A stretch of 18,812 bases of DNA from NCBI GenBank assembly GCA_002293705.1, contig DBDT01000014.1, positions 1-18,812 of the forward strand, given 5' to 3'. Positions 1-6,817 of this stretch are shown piece by piece. How positions within the stretch are numbered: position 1 is the first letter of the stretch; the number at the start of each line of letters is the position of its first letter. This DNA is from Candidatus Woesebacteria bacterium UBA925 (GTDB lineage: Bacteria; Patescibacteriota; Microgenomatia; UBA8517). The notes under the pieces are model-generated. The model was not told where the DNA came from. It was given only the letters and a program-made list of their open reading frames with translations, and made no database searches. A program made the translations under genes and the position numbers.

Positions 1-19
1 AGATGTGTATAAGAGACAG
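1..19 (+). other. Nextera Tn5 mosaic-end adapter remnant
   Basis: The first 19 bases are exactly AGATGTGTATAAGAGACAG, the hyperactive-Tn5 mosaic end used in Nextera libraries. The reverse complement occupies the last 19 bases. This is untrimmed adapter, so native sequence starts at 20. Confidence 0.97.
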
Positions 20-158
20 GGACTAATATCACAGCAATGGAAACTATCGCGATCCAGGGTAAGCCTGTGTATGTTTGTATGATTACCGAGATAGACTCTT
101 CAATCACCAACCAAGACAACTCTTCAGAAATTTGCAGTATTAACCTTTTTGTGTTCAT
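20..158 (-). CDS. Possible 5' end of a leftward membrane protein gene (partial)
   Basis: On the minus strand an ATG at 158-156 opens a frame of 46 codons that has no stop before the adapter. It begins MNTKRLILQISEEL and becomes strongly hydrophobic from about residue 32 (GLPWIAIVSIAVILV), as a first transmembrane helix would. It would be transcribed divergently from the gene at 245. I do not recognise the family. The opposite strand is also open over much of this stretch (22-174, ending in TGA), so only one of the two can be real. The start codon followed by a membrane-helix pattern makes the minus-strand reading somewhat more attractive, but no clear promoter or ribosome binding site supports it. 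Confidence 0.33.
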
Positions 159-210
159 GCGCAAACTCTATTGATATCGTGGGGGAGGTTTGCAAGTTAA
201 ATTGAGGATT

Positions 211-239
211 TTGACTTTGAGGTTTTAAGGTTGCATATT
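211..239 (+). promoter_or_regulatory. Sigma70-type promoter, apparently leaderless
   Basis: TTGACT (211-216), a 17-base spacer and CATATT (234-239), with the ATG of the hydrolase gene at 245, only five bases after the -10 box. A start site about seven bases after the -10 box would fall on or next to the A of the ATG, so the mRNA would have no leader. Confidence 0.6.
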
Positions 240-244
240 GTTGT

Positions 245-817
245 ATGACCGGTAGAACTCACGATGCCATCGCCTTTGCCTCATTGGTAACAGTTGCTGG
301 TCTTTATCCTCCAAACTCAATCACAATTGGAACATTCTTTGCATGTGTTGTTGGTAACATTATTGGGGCAGCACTTCCTGATATGGACCAGGAAAGCAAT
401 AAGCTTTGGGATTTGCTTCCAGCTGGAGACACTATTGGCAGCATCTTCAGAAGAGTCTTTCTTGGTCACAGAACACTTTCACACTCTTTGATTGGAGTGT
501 TTATCTTCTACAAAATTTTTGAGTGGGTGCTGCCACGGGTATTTAATAGTAGTTTTGTTGATCCGCAGCTGGTTTTGTTTTCAGTAATGATAGGGACTAT
601 ATCTCATCTTGCGGGTGATGCTCTTACCAAGGATGGTATTCCTCTCCTTTTTCCATTTCCAGTTAAGTTCGGCTTTCCGCCAATTAGGGCTTTTAGGATA
701 ACAACAGATAGTTGGATGGAAAAATATGTGGTTATGCCATCTGTATTCTTGTATTTGGTTTGGTTTTTGCAAAGCCAAAAAGACAATCTGTTGACTCTTT
801 TGAAAAATGTTTCTTAA
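245..817 (+). CDS. YdjM-type membrane-bound metal-dependent hydrolase (LexA-binding hydrolase family)
   Basis: A 190-residue membrane protein that fits the YdjM/DUF457 family of inner-membrane putative metal-dependent hydrolases. Visible motifs are TH at 5-6, the acidic pair in LPDMD (D46, D48), HRTLSHS at 75-81 and HLAGDALTKDG at 121-131. Together these give the His/Asp set expected of a metal site (H6, D46, D48, H75, H80, H121, D125). Hydrophobic stretches surround them at about 28-45, 82-98, 108-122 and 162-175. The natural substrate of the family is not established, so 'hydrolase' rests on family assignment only. The ATG is preceded by a promoter whose -10 box lies five bases away, and there is no ribosome binding site. 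The next gene follows after 21 bases on the same strand. Confidence 0.8.
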   Translation: MTGRTHDAIAFASLVTVAGLYPPNSITIGTFFACVVGNIIGAALPDMDQESNKLWDLLPAGDTIGSIFRRVFLGHRTLSHSLIGVFIFYKIFEWVLPRVFNSSFVDPQLVLFSVMIGTISHLAGDALTKDGIPLLFPFPVKFGFPPIRAFRITTDSWMEKYVVMPSVFLYLVWFLQSQKDNLLTLLKNVS

Positions 818-825
818 TTGTGAGT

Positions 826-831
826 TAATAT
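826..831 (+). promoter_or_regulatory. -10-like box before the Clp gene
   Basis: TAATAT at 826-831 lies seven bases before the ATG at 839, again placing a start site at the start codon. No well-spaced -35 box is visible (TTGAAA at 800-805 would need a 20-base spacer), so the gene may equally be read from upstream. Confidence 0.35.
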
Positions 832-838
832 TAATTGT

Positions 839-3280
839 ATGAACTTTATCTCTTGGCACTATAGCTTTGGTATCCACTGGTATTGGGTAAAGCTTCGCAA
901 TTCCCTTCGAAGTGTTAATCATCAATTCTCACTGCCACTTCTTTTACCAACATTGTTTTCTCCTTGGAGAAAACTCTCTAGGGTAGAAAAAAGACCAGGG
1001 TTTCACCCAGACCAGGAGCTGGCAGATGTTTCCTTCAACTTTATAAGTAGGATCATGGGAGCAATAGTTAGGCTCACGCTATTAATTGTCGGCCTATCCC
1101 TTCTAATCATTGTTTTTTTGGGAGGTGTCACGGGTGGGGTGTTTTGGGTGCTGTTTCCGTTTTTGTCGTATGGCATATACAACAGATTCCATTCACAGCC
1201 TAAAGAAGTGGTGTCAAAAATAGTAAGTGACCTTCAAAAAGAGTCAAACTCTGCCAAAGCGATATTTGGCTCAACTGCAGGTAGTTTTGTATCAACCCAC
1301 CTTGGAGTTTCAGTTTCTGATCTCATCACTGTTTTTCCTGGAAAGATTGATCCAAAAAGAAGTGATACGTTTTACGATTTAGTAAAACAAATCTCCCCTC
1401 TTTACTCAGAAGCAGTTGCTGCCTCATTGGGATTTGTATTAGAAGATGTCTTGGTGGCTGCAAGGTGGTGGGATTACAGGAGAGGGGCCAAAACCACTTT
1501 CGAGGAGGAGCCGGTCTATGATACTGCTGGTATTGGTAGAACTCTTGTATCGGGCTATACCCCAAATCTTGATAGGGTTACTGTCGACATGGCTTCAGTT
1601 GCCAATTTCTCCCACCACTTAGTTGGAAGAGCAGAGGTTGTGGTTAGAATGGAGCAAACTTTAACCAGTGGTAGAAGTGTAATTCTCTCTGGGGCTCCAG
1701 GTGTTGGTAAAAAGACAGTTGTTCATGAGTTTGCACGAAGAGCGGTAACTGGTCAGCTTGGAGATGCTCTCGCCTTCAAAAGAATACTTGAACTTGATAC
1801 GACTACAATATTAGCTGGAGCCAAAGACATTTCAGAAAGGAAAAAGAGATTGTCTGATCTTTTGTCTGAGGCAGAGTATGCTGGAAATATTGTTTTGGTA
1901 ATCAAAAACATTGAAAGACTGTTAAACAGTAAATTGGAGGGATTTGATTTTACTGATATTTTTTCATCTCACCTTGAATCAGGCAGGCTCATGTTAATTG
2001 GAATAGTAGACAGCAATCTGTATGACCAATTCATCGACAACAATCAACTTATTAAAAAATATTCTGAGAGGATTGAGGTCCCTGAAGTTACAAAAGAAGG
2101 TGCACTTGAAATTCTACTGATTGCATCAAGAGAGATTGAGAAAAAGACCGGGATTATTGTTACAATTCCTGCAATTAGGGAGGCCATCTCAAGCTCCGAT
2201 AGGTATATTACCGACACCCCTTTTCCAGAAAAAGCAATTGAGCTATTGGACACTGTGGTCATCGCGGCTAGTGAGAAAAAACTTAAAACCATAAACCCCG
2301 AAGAGGTGAAAAAGGCCCTGTCGCAAAAAACAGGTATCCCATCAACTATATTGTCTGAGTCCCACAAGCAAAGGTTAAGTGAGATAGAAGACCTCATCCA
2401 CAAGAGATTGGTAAATCAGCATCAAGCCACATCTCTAATAGGTAAGATTTTAAGATCTAAATCTACGGGAGTGGTAAATACCAAACGTCCAGTGGGATCA
2501 CTTTTGTTTTTGGGGCCAACTGGAGTTGGTAAAACTGAGACTGCCAAAGCACTGGCTGAGGTTTACTTTGGAGATGAGAATAACTTGAAGATATTCAACA
2601 TGGCTGAGTATGCGACCAATGAAGGAGTTGATATCCTTTTGGGTTCAGCTGCAAGGTCTACCCCAGGACTTTTGACTTTGCAGCTATCAAATCATCCAGC
2701 AAGCCTAGTGCTTTTTGATGAGTTGGAAAAAGCCCCCAAAGAAGTTGTAAACCTTCTTTTGGCACTACTTGAGGAAGGGCAAATTGCAGATCACACAGGT
2801 AAAAAAGTAGTAGCAACTCATAGCTTTTTTATTGCAACTAGCAATGCAGGGGCTGAGAAAATCAGACAACTTGTAAACGCTGGTAAAACAGGTGAAACAC
2901 TGCAGAAGGAAATTGTTGACCATGTTATGAGTGAGAGGATATTTTCACCAGAGCTATTAAACAGGTTTGATGGGGTTGTGGTTTACGAGCCTCTAACTAA
3001 GGAACACTTGGTGGAGGTGGCCAAAAGAACTGTTGCCAAAACAATTTTAGACCCTAAAAACATTGGACCATCAAAAATCACAGTTGATGATTCAGTTTAC
3101 TCAAAAATTGCAGAGGATGGGTATGAGCCCAGCCTTGGTGCAAGGCCTGTTAGAAGACTTGTTGAGTTAGAGGTTGGAGATGTCCTGGCAAAAGCAAGAC
3201 TTGCCACCAAGAAAAAGCCATGGGAGTTTTCAGGAAAAATCACTGTGGCTGATGGGGAATTTGTGTTTGTAGAAGAATAA
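839..3280 (+). CDS. Membrane-anchored Clp/Hsp100 AAA+ ATPase with a degenerate first ATPase domain
   Basis: 813 residues. A hydrophobic region at about 73-115 should form two membrane helices, placing the ATPase on the membrane; a classical Clp N-domain is not evident. Two AAA+ domains follow. D1 has a P-loop GAPGVGKKT (285-293) in which the usual Thr/Ser after GK is Lys292. Its Walker B reads VLVIKNIE (352-359), with K356-N357 where the family has Asp-Glu. D1 therefore looks unable to hydrolyse ATP. D2 is intact: GPTGVGKT (559-566), LVLFDE (623-628), sensor-1 TSN, the LLNRF arginine region and GARPVRR sensor-2 (767-773). The aromatic pore residues are missing in both rings: the D1 loop reads AKDISE (328-333), and the D2 GYVG segment is replaced by ARSTPGLL (605-612). 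No IGF/LGF-type ClpP-docking tripeptide is seen. It is probably a membrane-associated remodelling ATPase rather than a standard protease unfoldase; its partners are unknown. Confidence 0.85.
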   Translation: MNFISWHYSFGIHWYWVKLRNSLRSVNHQFSLPLLLPTLFSPWRKLSRVEKRPGFHPDQELADVSFNFISRIMGAIVRLTLLIVGLSLLIIVFLGGVTGGVFWVLFPFLSYGIYNRFHSQPKEVVSKIVSDLQKESNSAKAIFGSTAGSFVSTHLGVSVSDLITVFPGKIDPKRSDTFYDLVKQISPLYSEAVAASLGFVLEDVLVAARWWDYRRGAKTTFEEEPVYDTAGIGRTLVSGYTPNLDRVTVDMASVANFSHHLVGRAEVVVRMEQTLTSGRSVILSGAPGVGKKTVVHEFARRAVTGQLGDALAFKRILELDTTTILAGAKDISERKKRLSDLLSEAEYAGNIVLVIKNIERLLNSKLEGFDFTDIFSSHLESGRLMLIGIVDSNLYDQFIDNNQLIKKYSERIEVPEVTKEGALEILLIASREIEKKTGIIVTIPAIREAISSSDRYITDTPFPEKAIELLDTVVIAASEKKLKTINPEEVKKALSQKTGIPSTILSESHKQRLSEIEDLIHKRLVNQHQATSLIGKILRSKSTGVVNTKRPVGSLLFLGPTGVGKTETAKALAEVYFGDENNLKIFNMAEYATNEGVDILLGSAARSTPGLLTLQLSNHPASLVLFDELEKAPKEVVNLLLALLEEGQIADHTGKKVVATHSFFIATSNAGAEKIRQLVNAGKTGETLQKEIVDHVMSERIFSPELLNRFDGVVVYEPLTKEHLVEVAKRTVAKTILDPKNIGPSKITVDDSVYSKIAEDGYEPSLGARPVRRLVELEVGDVLAKARLATKKKPWEFSGKITVADGEFVFVEE

Positions 3281-3312
3281 AGGTGAACTGATCCTAAACT
3301 TATAGTATCATT

Positions 3313-3320
3313 GGAGGTGA
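3313..3320 (+). promoter_or_regulatory. Strong Shine-Dalgarno site that fixes the tgt start
   Basis: GGAGGTGA at 3313-3320 is followed by five bases and TTG at 3326. This favours TTG 3326 over the upstream in-frame TTG at 3311, which overlaps the site itself. It is one of only two strong Shine-Dalgarno sequences seen in the window. Confidence 0.8.
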
Positions 3321-3325
3321 GCTCA

Positions 3326-4480
3326 TTGTTTAAAATAATCAAAAAAGACAAAGATAGTTTTGCTCGTGTTGGTGAAATTTCCACCCCCCATGGAGTTATC
3401 CAAACACCAGCCTTCACTCCAGTTGGGACTAGAGCTTCTGTTCGAGGTCTTGACCCCGTTGATTTAATCAAATCTTCATCTCAGGCGGTATTGGCCAACA
3501 CCTACCATCTATATCTCTCTCCTGGTCTTGAGGTTATGGAAAAGGCAGGTGGATTTGCACCATTTATGGGTTGGTCAGGGCCAACAATAACTGATAGTGG
3601 GGGGTATCAAGTTTCATTCTTGTGGGATCCAAAGGGAACATCTAGAAAAGTAAAAATCACTGATGAGGGTGCAACATTCACCTCACACATTGATGGGGAT
3701 AAAGTTTCTATTACCCCAGAAAAATCTATGCAAATTCAATCAGTCCTTTCGGCCGACATTATCATGTCATTTGATCAACCAGTCGGGGATTCAATGACTA
3801 GTAAACAAAAAAATACTGCATACCAAAGAAGTATTGAATGGGAGAAAAGAAGCTTTGTTGAGTGGGCAAAAATTCAAGAAAACAGAATCAATAAACAGGC
3901 ACTTTATGCTGTTGTTCAAGGTGAGGATATGCAATCTAGACGTCAATTTTTGGAAAAAGTCATGGAGAACAATTTTTCTGGTGTTGCGCTTGGTGGGCAA
4001 GTGATTGGCTCGGACGTTTCAGTCACAAGACAGAATATTGGCTTTACTTCTGATCTGCTTATTCAAAAACCTGTCCACGCCTTGGGTCTTGGGGGTGGTG
4101 TTCACGGTGTTTTGGCGGCTATAGAGGGGGGAATTGATACATTTGACAACACATCTGTTACAAGAATGGCAAGAACTGGAATACTGTTTGTTTACCCAGA
4201 GGATGGTGGCAATAATACCAATAAATTTAAGATAGATTTTTCAAAAAGTAAGTACAAATTCGATACAAGTCCAGTCAGTGTTGTTTGTGATTGTATTCTT
4301 TGCAAAAGGTTTACCAGAGGATATCTTAGGCACCTTTTGGTTAATCAGGAGCCATTGGCGATAAGACTTACCACGATCCACAATATAACTTTTATCAATA
4401 GTCTCATGGAGAGAATTAGAAATTCGATTCAAACTGATCAGTTTTCCCAACTAAAGCGTTATTTTGAGTTTGAGGTTTGA
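3326..4480 (+). CDS. tgt: Queuine/preQ1 tRNA-guanine transglycosylase
   Basis: A 384-residue TIM-barrel enzyme that replaces G34 of GUN anticodons with a 7-deazaguanine (preQ1 in bacteria, or salvaged queuine). Seen in the sequence: DSGGYQV (90-96), which carries the first catalytic Asp; the SHIDGD segment; FDQPVGD, where most bacteria have FDECT; DTFDN (271-275), with the nucleophile at D274; and the zinc site C321, C323, C326 and H352 with the spacing found in the family. Two binding-pocket changes stand out: Tyr94 for the usual Phe, and LGGQVIG where bacterial enzymes have GGLxVG. Start chosen at TTG 3326 because of the Shine-Dalgarno site; the stop is TGA. It lies 45 bases after the Clp gene. 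No queA or other queuosine gene is in the window, so the base inserted cannot be told from context. Confidence 0.9.
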   Translation: MFKIIKKDKDSFARVGEISTPHGVIQTPAFTPVGTRASVRGLDPVDLIKSSSQAVLANTYHLYLSPGLEVMEKAGGFAPFMGWSGPTITDSGGYQVSFLWDPKGTSRKVKITDEGATFTSHIDGDKVSITPEKSMQIQSVLSADIIMSFDQPVGDSMTSKQKNTAYQRSIEWEKRSFVEWAKIQENRINKQALYAVVQGEDMQSRRQFLEKVMENNFSGVALGGQVIGSDVSVTRQNIGFTSDLLIQKPVHALGLGGGVHGVLAAIEGGIDTFDNTSVTRMARTGILFVYPEDGGNNTNKFKIDFSKSKYKFDTSPVSVVCDCILCKRFTRGYLRHLLVNQEPLAIRLTTIHNITFINSLMERIRNSIQTDQFSQLKRYFEFEV

Positions 4481-4505
4481 CAACTGAGCCACTATGTGGT
4501 TTCAT
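4477..4505 (+). promoter_or_regulatory. Possible promoter for the LytR_C-domain gene
   Basis: A perfect TTGACA (4477-4482) overlaps the tgt stop codon. After 17 bases comes TTTCAT (4500-4505), a 4/6 match to a -10 box. The gene starts at 4526, so this message would have a short leader of about 13 bases. The -35 is convincing and the -10 is weak. Confidence 0.4.
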
Positions 4506-4525
4506 CGAAACTGTAGAAAAAGAAT

Positions 4526-5227
4526 ATGGAAAATCAAACAAGCCAACAAGACATGCACCAGGCAGCTGAGCCAATCCATGAATCAGTCAGTTTTCCAGCA
4601 CCACAGCCAGAACAATCTGGTGGCTTTCCTAAGTGGATATTTGCAGTAGTTGGTCTTTTGATCATCCTGGCTGGTGGAGGCTTCTTTTTGTATCAAGGAA
4701 GTGTTTCTGCTCCTACGCCAACCCCAACACCATTTGTTGCAACCATTACCGCTCTTGCATCTCCAACTGCGGTCCCAACAATTGCACCTACTCTAACCCC
4801 TACCCCTTCAGTTGTGCCAACACCAAGTAGTGCCCAAAGGACTGCTATTTCAATTGAAGTCCAAAATGGAACTGGAACAACTGGTGATGCTGGAGTAGCA
4901 AAAGCAGCTTTAGAAAAAGCTGGATACTCAAAAGTTACAACAGCGAATGCAGCATCTCAGAATGCAACAGAGACAACACTGACATACTCTTCTGATGTTT
5001 CTATGGGGGTTGTCAATGAAATAGTGGCTGCTTTGAAAGTATCCTTTGGAGATGTAACACCAACCCAAGCATCAACTGGAACAGCTAAAGTAACAGTTAT
5101 AACTGGTCCAAAGCAGGCAACTAGTGTGCAAGCTACAACTTCAGCAAAAGCATCTGCAACTCCTGCTGCTTCACCAGCAACAAGAACTATCTCTCCTACA
5201 GCCACTGTTACTGCAACTCCAAGATAA
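4526..5227 (+). CDS. Membrane-anchored protein with extracellular LytR_C-like domain
   Basis: 233 residues. A hydrophilic N-terminus (1-35) is followed by one membrane helix (about 36-56), a Pro/Thr-rich stalk (62-103), a globular domain (about 107-196) and a Thr/Ala/Pro tail. The globular part has the pattern of the LytR/CpsA/Psr C-terminal domain (LytR_C): a strand ending in EVQNGTGTTG, a helix GVAKAALEKAGY, then strands TTLTYSS and TAKVTVITGP. Its topology puts this domain outside the membrane. The catalytic LCP phosphotransferase domain usually found before LytR_C is absent, so this is a stand-alone cell-envelope domain, plausibly binding wall or surface polymer. It lies 45 bases after tgt and may have its own promoter over the tgt stop. 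Confidence 0.65.
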   Translation: MENQTSQQDMHQAAEPIHESVSFPAPQPEQSGGFPKWIFAVVGLLIILAGGGFFLYQGSVSAPTPTPTPFVATITALASPTAVPTIAPTLTPTPSVVPTPSSAQRTAISIEVQNGTGTTGDAGVAKAALEKAGYSKVTTANAASQNATETTLTYSSDVSMGVVNEIVAALKVSFGDVTPTQASTGTAKVTVITGPKQATSVQATTSAKASATPAASPATRTISPTATVTATPR

Positions 5228-5239
5228 CATTAGCTTTGT

Positions 5240-5269
5240 TTGACAGTGTGTAGTTTTAACTTATATATT
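5240..5269 (+). promoter_or_regulatory. Promoter of the coiled-coil gene, leaderless
   Basis: TTGACA (5240-5245), an 18-base spacer and TATATT (5264-5269), with the ATG at 5275 five bases later. A start site would coincide with the start codon, and no Shine-Dalgarno site is present. Confidence 0.65.
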
Positions 5270-5274
5270 TATTC

Positions 5275-5949
5275 ATGGCTCGATTGCTAATATCATTGTT
5301 TGCGCTGGTTATACTTTTTACTCCAAGGCCAGTATCTGCAGAATCCTCCACCGAGAACGAAAAAAGTCCACTGAAGTCAGCTAGGGAGACTGTGGAAAAG
5401 TATAGAGATGAAGTTAAAAAAACCAGGATGGAGACTAAAGATGAAATTAAACAGACCAGAGCTATCAACAAAGCAAGTATTGAAGCAAAACTAGTAGAAA
5501 ACCGAAAAGCTATCGAGGAGAAGCGAACCGAGCTTCGGGAAGATTTGAAAAAGATTAGAGATGAAAAGAAAAAGCAGGTGGTTGAAAATACTGCATCTAG
5601 GATTTCAGACAGAAACACTAGATGGGTCAGTCATTGGAACGAAGTCTTGGAAAGACTCTCTTCAATACTAGAAAAGATTGAGACTGAGGCCTCTTCTTTG
5701 AATAATACTGCTCTTAATGAGGCTATTGCTAAGGCAAAGTCATCCTTGGCGGCTAGCCAGACAAAAGTCTCCACACAAGCTGCTAAGCTGTACTCTCCAA
5801 CCATTGAGACTGAGTCCAGCTTAGGTGAGAATATGAGGGAGTTAATCAGTTTATTCCAGGCAGATGTTAAATCTGTGATAACCTCACTAAATGAGACTAG
5901 AAGAATGGTAAAAGATGCTGCTACTAAATTAAGGGAAGCAAAATCATGA
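5275..5949 (+). CDS. Secreted highly charged coiled-coil protein
   Basis: 224 residues. A signal peptide with an h-region at about 4-15 ends in PVSA, predicting cleavage after Ala22. The mature part begins with a very charged Lys/Glu/Arg segment (about 24-105) that should form a long coiled coil or charged helix. Further helices follow (about 115-224), and there is no second membrane segment. I recognise no family. Position and export suggest an extracytoplasmic structural or wall-associated protein. The gene has its own leaderless-type promoter and overlaps the next gene by four bases (ATGA), so the two are probably co-transcribed. Confidence 0.75.
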   Translation: MARLLISLFALVILFTPRPVSAESSTENEKSPLKSARETVEKYRDEVKKTRMETKDEIKQTRAINKASIEAKLVENRKAIEEKRTELREDLKKIRDEKKKQVVENTASRISDRNTRWVSHWNEVLERLSSILEKIETEASSLNNTALNEAIAKAKSSLAASQTKVSTQAAKLYSPTIETESSLGENMRELISLFQADVKSVITSLNETRRMVKDAATKLREAKS

Positions 5950-6269
5950 GAAGAACGACTGAAAATCACAACAATACCAAAGGTTTCTCATCAATCTTGG
6001 TATTTTTTCTTGTAGGAGTCATTCTTTTGGGAATTGGTGCGATCGTTTACTTCTCTGTTGGTAGGAGCGGTAATATGAGTTATGGTGGGGTATCCAATAC
6101 TGACAAGGCAACTCCTTCTGCAGGTGCTTCTGCAACCGTTTCAACCCCTATGCCTACAATATCTTCAGACACTAGCCAGTCTACAATTGATAAAGAGATT
6201 GACCAAACAGTAATCGACTCAGTTGACTCTGAATTTGAGTCACTTTCAACTTCAGTTAAGGACCTCTAA
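5946..6269 (+). CDS. Small single-pass membrane protein
   Basis: 107 residues. A basic N-terminus (MRRTTENHNNTKGF) precedes one hydrophobic helix at about 14-37, followed by a Ser/Thr-rich, acidic, probably extracytoplasmic tail with a short STPMPT linker. The KGF before the hydrophobic stretch faintly recalls type IV prepilins, but there is no Glu at the +5 position and no pilin fold, so I do not call it one. Its start overlaps the stop of the coiled-coil gene (ATGA), which implies translational coupling and a shared role at the envelope. Function unknown. Confidence 0.65.
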   Translation: MRRTTENHNNTKGFSSILVFFLVGVILLGIGAIVYFSVGRSGNMSYGGVSNTDKATPSAGASATVSTPMPTISSDTSQSTIDKEIDQTVIDSVDSEFESLSTSVKDL

Positions 6270-6282
6270 TTTTCTATTGCTC

Positions 6283-6288
6283 TATAAT
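6283..6288 (+). promoter_or_regulatory. Consensus -10 box eight bases before the next start codon
   Basis: TATAAT at 6283-6288, with ATG at 6297. A start site would lie within one or two bases of the start codon. No good -35 box is seen. Confidence 0.5.
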
Positions 6289-6296
6289 AAAATACG

Positions 6297-6794
6297 ATGG
6301 ATTTGTCTGTTGTAACTGGATTTTTTGAGAATGTGTATTTCAAGCTTGGTGAAACCATCGCTGAAATCCCACTCCCACAAGGATTGGTCTTTGCGCCTAA
6401 CTGGTTTCACGCTGGAGCTATAGTGCTTCTTTTGTTTTTAATGGTGGTTTTGTTTGGTAGGATGCGACACTTATATGTTGGCTGGAGTATTAAAGGGCTA
6501 ATGCCTGGAATTATGTTTGGCTTTGCTTTGGCACTAATACTTGAAGCATTATTTATCCTGGCAGGTAGGACTGTTTTTACTGAACTCTTGGGATGGGAAA
6601 ACCCTCCTAAACCTATTGCGGTAGCGCTTGATTTTGGTAAAGAAAAAGTAGAAAAAACACTAGGCGCCTCATCTTCGGTGCCTACACTTAAAGCTTCGGA
6701 TGTTAATACTGCAGAATCTGTGATGAGTGTTGTGGTCTCAATGGAGGAAATAGAAAAACAAAAGCTACAAAGATTGTTTTGTAAGCCGAATTAG
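6297..6794 (+). CDS. Two-pass membrane protein of unknown function
   Basis: 165 residues. There are two clear membrane helices (about 37-53 and 69-92), separated by a short basic loop (GRMRHLYVGWSIKG). The N-terminal 30 residues are amphipathic, and the C-terminal tail of about 70 residues is soluble with several Lys/Glu runs. By the positive-inside rule the loop between the helices is cytoplasmic, which puts both termini outside; this is inference. No family is recognised. It sits 27 bases after the single-pass protein and 23 bases before prfB, each boundary carrying its own -10 box. Confidence 0.65.
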   Translation: MDLSVVTGFFENVYFKLGETIAEIPLPQGLVFAPNWFHAGAIVLLLFLMVVLFGRMRHLYVGWSIKGLMPGIMFGFALALILEALFILAGRTVFTELLGWENPPKPIAVALDFGKEKVEKTLGASSSVPTLKASDVNTAESVMSVVVSMEEIEKQKLQRLFCKPN

Positions 6795-6802
6795 CCCACT
6801 TT

Positions 6803-6811
6803 TGCTATACT
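6803..6811 (+). promoter_or_regulatory. Extended -10 promoter of prfB, leaderless
   Basis: TG (6803-6804), one base, then TATACT (6806-6811), with the prfB ATG at 6818 six bases later. The extended -10 can compensate for the lack of a -35 box. No Shine-Dalgarno site is present. Confidence 0.6.
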
Positions 6812-6817
6812 TGCCCC

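Noticed and set aside
22..174. Plus-strand open frame ending in TGA as the tail of an upstream gene
   Set aside because: It has no recognisable domain and conflicts with a minus-strand frame that has a start and a membrane helix. I kept it only as an alternative.
3311..3325. Upstream TTG start for tgt
   Set aside because: It overlaps the Shine-Dalgarno sequence that correctly positions TTG 3326.
5946..6060. Type IV prepilin signature in the single-pass protein
   Set aside because: KGF precedes a hydrophobic helix, but the Glu at +5 and a pilin-like C-terminal domain are missing.
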